DNA of 64,000 nucleotides, taken from Streptomyces tendae. GTDB taxonomy: Bacteria > Actinomycetota > Actinomycetes > Streptomycetales > Streptomycetaceae. The DNA is taken from the NCBI RefSeq assembly GCF_014650435.1, contig NZ_BMUY01000018.1, positions 108,386-172,385 on the forward strand, written 5' to 3'. Shown piece by piece: positions 58,359 to 64,000 of this stretch; position 1 is the stretch's first letter; each line of letters begins with the position of its first letter. Position numbers and translations under genes: made by a program. A model generated the notes under the pieces. The model was not told the origin of the DNA. It saw only the letters and a program-made list of their open reading frames with translations, and ran no database searches.

Positions 58359-59624
58359 CTAGGAGATCGCGGCCAGCTCGCGCGCCAGCCGCCGCACCGC
58401 GGCCTCGGGCGTCTGCCGCCCGGTCAGCGCGTCGTGCACGACCGCCTGCACGGCCAGGCTGACCTGGTCGTAGCGCGGACTCTTGGGGCGCGGGGCGGCG
58501 GCGAGCACGCTCTCGCGCAGGGTCGGCAGGTAGGGGAACGCCTCGATCAGCTCGGGGTCCTCGTACAGGTCGGCCCGTACGGGCGGCAGCGCGCCGCGGG
58601 TGAGGACCTGGCGCTGGACGCGCTCGCTGGTGAGGTACGCGATGAGGCGCGCCGCCGAGTCGGGGTGCCGGGCGTGGGCGCCGACGGCCAGGTTGGAGCC
58701 GCCGAGGACGCTGGTGCCGGGGCCGCCGGGGCCGGGCAGCGGTACGGCGCCGACCTTCCCGGCGACCGCGGAGTCGGGGGCGGAGGCGCTGACGTAGGCG
58801 TAGGGCCAGTTGCGCAGGAAGAGCAGGCGGCCGTCCTGGAACGCCTGCTTGGACTCCTCCTCCTTGTAGGTCAGCGCCGCCTTCGGTATCCAGCCCTCGC
58901 GCACCCCGCGGGCCAGGAAACCGATGCCCTCGCGGGCCGCCGCCGAGTCCACGGTGACGCGTTCGCCCTCGTCGCCGAGGATGCTGCCGCCGGCCGAGTA
59001 GACGGACTCGGCGGCGTTCACGGTCAGGCCCTCGTAGGGCAGGAACTGGCCCGCGTAGCCGTCCAGTCCGTGCTTCGGGGCGATGGTCTCGGCGTACCGC
59101 TCCAGCTCCGCCCAGGTGCGCGGCGGCGGGACGCCCTCGGCGGCGAGGACGTCCTTGCGGTACAGGAGCAGGCCGGCGTTGGTGACGTACGGGACGGCGT
59201 AGAGCCTGCCGTCGTAGGTCGCCGTGTCGACGACGGGCGGCAGGAAGGAGCCGAGCGGGAAGCGGTCGCGGGGCAGCGGGCGTATCCAGTCGGCGGCGGC
59301 GAACTCGGAGGTCCAGTTGACGTCGATGTTGAGGACGTCGAAGCGGTGCCGGCCGCCGTCGCGCAGGTCGGTGGCCATCTGTGCGCGGGTCTCGTCGGCG
59401 GAGTCGGGCAGTTCGACGAGGGTGACCCGTTCGCCGGGGTGGGCGCGGTTCCAGCCTTCGAGGAGCGGGCCGAGGTAGCCGGTGAGGTCCCCGGCGGTGG
59501 CCAGGGTGAGCGGTCCCCGACCGCTCGCGGCCCCCTCGTCCGCGCGGGCGCCGGAGGCTGCGTACCCGGTCAGGATGACGAGGAGGACGAGGAGGCCCCT
59601 ACCGGCGGCGTGGATCCACCGCAT
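58359..59624 (-). CDS. Extracellular sugar-binding protein (secreted)
   Basis: The 421-residue protein has an N-terminal hydrophobic export signal (GLLVLLVILTGYAASGARA) without a lipobox Cys, then a family 1 binding fold (TLATAGDLTGYLGPLLEGWN, LYAVPYVTNAGLLLYRKDVL). It is the first gene of the leftward sugar cluster and may serve the same permeases or be a separate receptor. GGGAGGAACCT precedes ATG 59624. Confidence 0.85.
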   Translation of the reverse strand: MRWIHAAGRGLLVLLVILTGYAASGARADEGAASGRGPLTLATAGDLTGYLGPLLEGWNRAHPGERVTLVELPDSADETRAQMATDLRDGGRHRFDVLNIDVNWTSEFAAADWIRPLPRDRFPLGSFLPPVVDTATYDGRLYAVPYVTNAGLLLYRKDVLAAEGVPPPRTWAELERYAETIAPKHGLDGYAGQFLPYEGLTVNAAESVYSAGGSILGDEGERVTVDSAAAREGIGFLARGVREGWIPKAALTYKEEESKQAFQDGRLLFLRNWPYAYVSASAPDSAVAGKVGAVPLPGPGGPGTSVLGGSNLAVGAHARHPDSAARLIAYLTSERVQRQVLTRGALPPVRADLYEDPELIEAFPYLPTLRESVLAAAPRPKSPRYDQVSLAVQAVVHDALTGRQTPEAAVRRLARELAAIS

Positions 59625-59709
59625 AGGTTCCTCCCTGTACACCCTCGTACACCGGGCCCGTTCGTTCGCACCGGCACCGGGCGTCCTCGTCCCGGGTCAG
59701 AGGCCATGT

Positions 59710-59724
59710 ATACCTGTTAGGTAT
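59710..59724. promoter_or_regulatory. Palindrome ATACCT-GTT-AGGTAT before PadR and sugar-binding genes
   Basis: The perfect 6-bp palindrome lies between the divergent binding-protein and PadR genes and contains GTTAGGTA, the motif also found twice before the glucosidase operon. It could be the PadR operator or a shared sugar-regulator site. Confidence 0.55.
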
Positions 59725-59784
59725 GCGCGATACTAGGGCCTGGAGCACATCCGGGGACTCGAACAGAAGCGGGAGGACGGCTGA

Positions 59785-60300
59785 GTGCGCCTGCACCTCC
59801 TGGCTCTCCTGGCCCGCGGTCCGGCCCACGGCTACGAGCTGAAGCAGGACCTTGAGCAACTGCTGGGCTCCGCGTACCCTCAGCCGAACGTCGGCCAGAT
59901 CTACGTCACCCTCGGCCGTCTCGAGAAGACGGGACTGATCGAGGGCGAGGACATCGAGCAGTCGAGCCGGCCCAACAAGAAGGTCTACCACCTCACCGAC
60001 GCCGGGCGCGACGAGCTGCGGGCCTGGTACGAGGAGACGGCGGACGAGCCGCGGGTGCGGGACGAGTTCTTCATGAAGCTCGCCCTGGCTCCGCAGACCG
60101 GGCTCGCCGACCAGATCGCCCTGATCAACAAGCAGCGGCGGCAGTACCTGAACACGATGCGGCAGCTGTCGAAGCTGGCCGCCGCCGAAGACCGGGACAA
60201 CCGCGTCGCCCACCTCCTCATCGAGGGCGCGATGCTGCACCTGCAGGCCGACCTCGACTGGCTGGAGCGGTGCCAGGAAGAGCTGGAGGAGCTGGAGTGA
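59785..60300 (+). CDS. PadR-family transcriptional regulator
   Basis: The 171-residue protein has the PadR winged helix (LHLLALLARGPAHGYELKQD, VGQIYVTLGRLEKTGLI) and a C-terminal dimerisation helix bundle. It is coupled by GTGA overlap to an ABC exporter, which it likely represses. GTG 59785 has GGAGGA upstream. Confidence 0.92.
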   Translation: MRLHLLALLARGPAHGYELKQDLEQLLGSAYPQPNVGQIYVTLGRLEKTGLIEGEDIEQSSRPNKKVYHLTDAGRDELRAWYEETADEPRVRDEFFMKLALAPQTGLADQIALINKQRRQYLNTMRQLSKLAAAEDRDNRVAHLLIEGAMLHLQADLDWLERCQEELEELE

Positions 60301-61064
60301 GCGCTGGGGCGAGTTCCGACCCCGCTCCCGTGCTGCGCGCCGAGGGCCTGGTCAAGACGCACTACGGCGAGGGCGCCCCGGCGCACGCCGTGCGCGGGGT
60401 GGACCTGACGGTGCGGCGCGGCGAGTTCGTGGCGATCACGGGACCGTCCGGTGCCGGGAAGTCGACGCTGCTGCACCTGCTGGGCGGGCTCCAGCGGCCG
60501 GACGCGGGCAGCCTCTGGCTGGACGGCGCGTGCACCGACGCCTACGGCGAGGCGCGCTGGGCCGTCGAGCGCAGGAAGCGGATCGGGATCGTCTTCCAGT
60601 TCTTCAACCTGGTCTCGGATCTGTCCGTCGCCGACAACGTGGAGCTGCCCGCCCTGCTCGCCGGGCTGCCGCCCAAGCGGGCGCGCGCCGAGCGGGAGGG
60701 GCTGCTGGCCGAGCTGGGGCTGACGGGCAAGGAGCGCAGCATGCCCGGTGAGCTGTCCGGCGGTGAGCAGCAGCGGGTGGCGCTGGCGCGTGCGCTGGTC
60801 AACCATCCGCCGCTGCTGCTGGCGGACGAGCCGGCGGGCAGCCTGGACAGCAAGGGCACCCGCGAGGTGATGCGGCTGCTGTCCCGCTTCCACCAGCGGG
60901 GCCAGACGATCCTGCTGGTCACCCATGACGCGCGGCTCGCCAGCGCCGCCGACCGGGTGATCAGCTTCTTCGACGGGCGGATAGCCGACGACGCCGAGCT
61001 GGACGCCGCCGCGCCACCGCGCCGCCGTCCCGGGGCGTCCGCCGTCCTGGAACTCAAGGACTGA
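60297..61064 (+). CDS. ABC transporter ATP-binding protein (LolD/MacB type)
   Basis: The 255-residue ATPase has Walker A GPSGAGKST, signature LSGGEQQRVA, Walker B LLLADEPAGSLD and the switch His LLVTHDARL, with the FQFFNLVSDLSVADNVELP stretch typical of partners of FtsX-type permeases. Confidence 0.93.
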   Translation: MSAGASSDPAPVLRAEGLVKTHYGEGAPAHAVRGVDLTVRRGEFVAITGPSGAGKSTLLHLLGGLQRPDAGSLWLDGACTDAYGEARWAVERRKRIGIVFQFFNLVSDLSVADNVELPALLAGLPPKRARAEREGLLAELGLTGKERSMPGELSGGEQQRVALARALVNHPPLLLADEPAGSLDSKGTREVMRLLSRFHQRGQTILLVTHDARLASAADRVISFFDGRIADDAELDAAAPPRRRPGASAVLELKD

Positions 61065-61114
61065 CATGCGGGCGTACGAGCACCGCGCGCACCGCGCACC
61101 GGAGGGCTGAGCCC

Positions 61115-63541
61115 GTGCGAGCCACTCTGCGCTGGGCCCACTCCGATCTGCGCACGCACCGGGGCGAGGCGCTGTTCCTCGTCCTCGCCACCGCGGGGAT
61201 CGTCGCGTCGCTGCTGCTGGCCACGGCCCTGTTCGGGTACGCGACCAACCCCTGGCAGCGGGTCTTCACACAGGCCCGCGGCGCGCACGTCTGGCTGCAC
61301 ACCGACCGCGCCGCCGACACCGGCGAGCTGGCCGCGCTGGACGGCGTCCAGTCCGTCGCCGGCCCCTACCCCACCGCGTCCACCACCGTCGCCGTACGCG
61401 GCACCCGGGCCTCCGTCGAGCTGCGCGGCACCGCCGAGCGGCCCGACGTGGGGCGCCCGCTGCTCACCGCGGGGCACTGGCTCGACGCCGGCGACCCCGA
61501 CGGGGTGGTCCTGGAGACCCGCCTCGCCCGTGCGCTGCTGGCCCAGCCCGGCGACACCCTCACCCTGCCCGGCACCTCGCGCTCCCTCACGGTGCTCGGC
61601 ATCGCCGACAGCCCCGAACGCCGCTACCGGCCGGGCGAGCAGCCGGGCCTGGTGTGGGCGCCGCCGGCCGCGGTGCCCGACCCGGGCGGCCAGGTGATCG
61701 GGCTGCGGCTGACCGATCCCGGGGAGACGGACTACGCCGTGCAGCGGGCGGTGACCGTACTGGGCGCCGGGGCGATCGGGCAGGTCTCCACCTGGGAGCA
61801 GGCCCGCGCGGAAGCACAGGGCGACAACCGGCTGCTCGGTCAGGTGCTCGGGCTGTTCGGGCTGGGCGCGCTGCTCGCCGCTGGGCTGGCGGTGCACGGG
61901 GCGATCGGCACCCGGATCCGAGGACATCTGCGGGACATCTCGGTGCTGAAGGCGATCGGCTTCACGCCGGGCCAGGTCGTGCGGGTCTTCCTGCTCCAGC
62001 ACCTCGCCTACGCGCTGCTCGGCGCGGTGGCCGCCGCCGCGATCGTCCAGGCTCTGGGCAGCCGCGTCCCGGGGCGGCTCGGGGACGCGGTCGGCGTCTG
62101 GCAGGGGCTGCCCGGGCACACCGTCGCGCTGTTCGTCGTACCGGCGTGCGCGGTGCTGTTCATCGGCGCCACCACCGGCCTCGCGGCCTGGCGGGCGGGC
62201 CGGGTGCCGCCGGTTCCGCTGCCGCGTCCGGCGGGGGCGCAGGGCGGCGGGCTGTCCGTGGCGGCTCGCCGGGCGCTGGGGCTGCGGATGTTCCGGGTGC
62301 CGGTGGGAGCCCGGGGGCGGGGACGTGGTGTCCGGGGTTCCGACGGAGCGGGTGCACCGGGTGCCGGGGCGTCGCCCGGCGTCGCACCGGGTGCCGGGGC
62401 GTCGCCCGGCGTGCGGGAACTGGAGGTACGCGTACCGCCCGCCCTCGTGCTCGGCTGGCACAAGGCGTTCGCCCGCCGCCCGCGCTCGTTCGCCACGGTG
62501 GCCCGGCTCACCCTGCCGCTGCTGCTGATCGTGGTGGCGATGAGCGCGTGGACCACCATCGACCGCTTCCACAGCCGGCCCGAGCAGATCGGCCTGCCGG
62601 CCGCGCTGACCGTCCGTGCGGACACCGACGCCGGGGAGCGCGGCACGCGGGCCCTGCTGGAGCGCGACCCCCAGGTCGCCGCCGCCTACCCGGGTGTCGA
62701 GGTCGCCGCCCTGGTGCCGGGCCAGACGGCGACGATCGCCCTGCGCGGGCTCGGCACCCGCGAGGACCCCTACCCGTACGCCCTGGCCGAGGGCCGCCGC
62801 GCGGACGGACCGGACGAGGCGGTGGCCGGGCAGGGCCTCCTGGACCTGCTGGAGGTGGAGGTCGGCGACTGGGTGCGGATGACCGTCGGCGACCGGCCGC
62901 AGATCCTCCACATCGTGGGCCGCAGCATCGAGCCGGAGAACGCCGGCCGGGTCATCTCCACCTCTCTGGACACCCTCCGGGAGAACGATTCGCGCCTCCG
63001 GCCGACCCTCTACCAGCTGCGTCTGGCGGCCGGAGCCGACCCGGACGAGGTCGCCGGGCGGCTCGCGGAGGCCGGGCACGGGCGGCTCGACGTGCACGCC
63101 GTGGCGAACCCGGCCGACGGGCTGTCCCCGTTGCGCGCGGTGGTCCTCGGACTGATCGCCGTCCTCGCCCTCGTCGGGCTGATCGAGCTGCTCACGGCGA
63201 TCGGCGGCACCGTCCGGGAGAGCGAACGGGACCTGCTCGCCCTCAAGGCGATCGGGCTCTCCCCGCGCCAGATCACCGGCATCACCGTCACGGCGACGGG
63301 CTGCACCGCCCTGGCGGCCGTGCTCCTCGCCGCCGCCCTGGGGCTGCCGCTCGCCCACTGGCTGATCGACGCCCAGGGCGCCTCCAGCGGCATCGGCGCG
63401 GGAATCGCCCAGGTCCCCTCTCCCGCTCTCCTGGTGCTGGTGGGCGCGGCTGCCGTGCTCGGTGCGGCGGCGCTGGCCGCGGTGCCGTCGGCGCGGGCGG
63501 CCCGGCGGCGCCTCGCCGACACACTGAGCGCGGTGGCCTGA
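61115..63541 (+). CDS. FtsX-like ABC permease (long, duplicated type)
   Basis: The 808-residue protein has two FtsX units: first extracellular domain about 45-235 and helices about 240-365 (VLKAIGFTPGQVVRVFLLQH), then a second domain about 485-660 and three helices about 670-800 (LLALKAIGLSPRQITGITV). A low-complexity linker holds a 10-residue repeat APGAGASPGV twice. It acts with the upstream ATPase in lipid/lipoprotein or antibiotic export. GTG 61115 follows GGAGGG. Confidence 0.9.
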   Translation: MRATLRWAHSDLRTHRGEALFLVLATAGIVASLLLATALFGYATNPWQRVFTQARGAHVWLHTDRAADTGELAALDGVQSVAGPYPTASTTVAVRGTRASVELRGTAERPDVGRPLLTAGHWLDAGDPDGVVLETRLARALLAQPGDTLTLPGTSRSLTVLGIADSPERRYRPGEQPGLVWAPPAAVPDPGGQVIGLRLTDPGETDYAVQRAVTVLGAGAIGQVSTWEQARAEAQGDNRLLGQVLGLFGLGALLAAGLAVHGAIGTRIRGHLRDISVLKAIGFTPGQVVRVFLLQHLAYALLGAVAAAAIVQALGSRVPGRLGDAVGVWQGLPGHTVALFVVPACAVLFIGATTGLAAWRAGRVPPVPLPRPAGAQGGGLSVAARRALGLRMFRVPVGARGRGRGVRGSDGAGAPGAGASPGVAPGAGASPGVRELEVRVPPALVLGWHKAFARRPRSFATVARLTLPLLLIVVAMSAWTTIDRFHSRPEQIGLPAALTVRADTDAGERGTRALLERDPQVAAAYPGVEVAALVPGQTATIALRGLGTREDPYPYALAEGRRADGPDEAVAGQGLLDLLEVEVGDWVRMTVGDRPQILHIVGRSIEPENAGRVISTSLDTLRENDSRLRPTLYQLRLAAGADPDEVAGRLAEAGHGRLDVHAVANPADGLSPLRAVVLGLIAVLALVGLIELLTAIGGTVRESERDLLALKAIGLSPRQITGITVTATGCTALAAVLLAAALGLPLAHWLIDAQGASSGIGAGIAQVPSPALLVLVGAAAVLGAAALAAVPSARAARRRLADTLSAVA
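62354..62413 (+). repeat. In-frame 30-bp tandem repeat in the FtsX permease linker
   Basis: Two 30-base copies (62354-62383 and 62384-62413, almost identical) add one extra 10-residue unit to the cytosolic linker; copy-number change would not shift the frame. Confidence 0.75.
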
Positions 63542-63551
63542 CCGGGACCGG

Positions 63552-63612
63552 TCGGGCCACCGCGCCCCGTTCCACTCACTGCCGGGCCACCGCGCCCCGC
63601 ACCGCTCACTGC
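63552..63612. repeat. 30-bp tandem repeat at the pgi 3' end
   Basis: CGGGCCACCGCGCCCCG with CTCACTGC recurs at a 30-base step. The second copy contains the pgi stop, so the gene's extreme 3' end has been duplicated into the intergenic space. Confidence 0.65.
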
Positions 63613-64000
63613 CGGTCGCGCAGCTCCCGGTACGCGGCGACCAGCGCCACCGTGGAGGCGTCCAGCCCGGGCACGTCCGCGCCCTCGGTCAGCGCGGGTT
63701 CGATCCGCTTGGCGAGCACCTTGCCGAGTTCGACGCCCCACTGGTCGAAGGAGTCGATGTTCCAGACCGCGCCCTGCACGAACACCTTGTGCTCGTAGAG
63801 CGCGACGAGCTGCCCCAGCACCGACGGGGTCAGCTCGGCGGCCAGGACGGTCGTGGTGGGGTGGTTGCCCCGGAAGGTCTTGTGCGGGACCAGCTCCTCC
63901 GGCACCCCCTCGGCGCGTACCTCGTCCGGGGTCTTGCCGAAGGCGAGGGCCTGGGTCTGGGCGAAGAAGTTGGCCATCAGCAGGTCGTGCTGGGCCTTGA
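63606..64000 (-). CDS. pgi: Glucose-6-phosphate isomerase, C-terminal part
   Basis: The frame is open to the window edge (KAQHDLLMANFFAQTQALAF is the first visible stretch) and ends at 63606. NSFDQWGVELGK-type DSFDQWGVELGKVLA with the conserved Lys is the pgi C-terminal signature; TFRGNHPTTTVL is also typical. It converts glucose- and fructose-6-phosphate, linking to the pentose phosphate operon. Confidence 0.95.
   Translation of the reverse strand, partial: KAQHDLLMANFFAQTQALAFGKTPDEVRAEGVPEELVPHKTFRGNHPTTTVLAAELTPSVLGQLVALYEHKVFVQGAVWNIDSFDQWGVELGKVLAKRIEPALTEGADVPGLDASTVALVAAYRELRDRQ

Noticed and set aside
62354..62413. CRISPR-like repeat
   Set aside because: Two in-frame 30-base copies without spacers inside a coding sequence; a simple tandem duplication. 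No CRISPR array or cas gene was seen in the window.
63606..63977. Treating ATG 63977 as the pgi start
   Set aside because: The frame stays open to the window edge with conserved pgi residues before this Met, so the Met is internal and the gene is cut by the window.

Overview
The window is high-GC DNA (about 70% or more) with GTG/TTG starts, ATGA-type overlaps, leaderless-looking starts and Streptomyces family markers (TerD proteins, oxppp operon with opcA, ctaA/ctaB flanking it, suf operon with SufR). Gene order is that of a Streptomyces chromosome core: polyol genes, SoxR-type monooxygenase, dapA/dapD, suf, ctaA, ctaB, tkt-tal-zwf-opcA-pgl and pgi. Everything here is read from sequence without database searches.

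Region by region: 1-5.8 kb holds the 3' end of an NAD-dependent epimerase and a DeoR-controlled ABC transporter plus zinc dehydrogenase (likely polyol use). 5.8-19.6 kb holds a small orphan gene, a TerD pair, a TetR regulator, a Ro60/TROVE protein with three tandem Y RNA-like elements, a PhoX-type phosphatase behind a PHO box, a secreted nuclease, a monooxygenase behind a SoxR/MerR-type box, a holin-like/DUF3618 pair, dapA and an AlkD-like protein. 19.65-29.96 kb is a complete actinomycete integrative and conjugative element (AICE): int-xis-rep-spd genes-DUF2637-tra leftward, a divergent XRE-PLD regulator and Nudix gene, an HD-domain gene, a structured non-coding block and an AT-rich multi-pass membrane protein as cargo. 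It sits at the 3' end of dapD between 14-bp direct repeats. 29.95-38.6 kb: dapD, SMR efflux/TetR pair and the full sufRBD-Rieske-CSU-T operon. 38.6-45.9 kb: an AAC(3)-like acetyltransferase, a two-gene ABC exporter, ctaA, a nucleotidyltransferase, an amidohydrolase and ctaB. 46.2-52.8 kb: the oxidative/non-oxidative pentose phosphate operon. 52.9-59.6 kb: an alpha-glucoside ABC uptake and GH13 cluster. 59.8-63.5 kb: a PadR-ABC-FtsX exporter. The window ends in the 3' part of pgi.

The most striking content is between 9.78 and 10.17 kb. Immediately upstream of the Ro60-like gene and on the same strand, three elements each have complementary ends and a shared internal motif. Two of them carry a circularly permuted tRNA: T-arm, then both strands of the acceptor stem sealed by a short loop, then D-arm. 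This is the architecture expected for bacterial Y RNAs (YrlA type), here as a tight three-member array with one member lacking the tRNA module.

The second item is the AICE in dapD. The recombination core encodes the last codons of both DapD and the integrase in the same reading frame, and a terminator with the same arms as the displaced host terminator lies just inside the element. dapA and dapD, near neighbours otherwise, are split by it.
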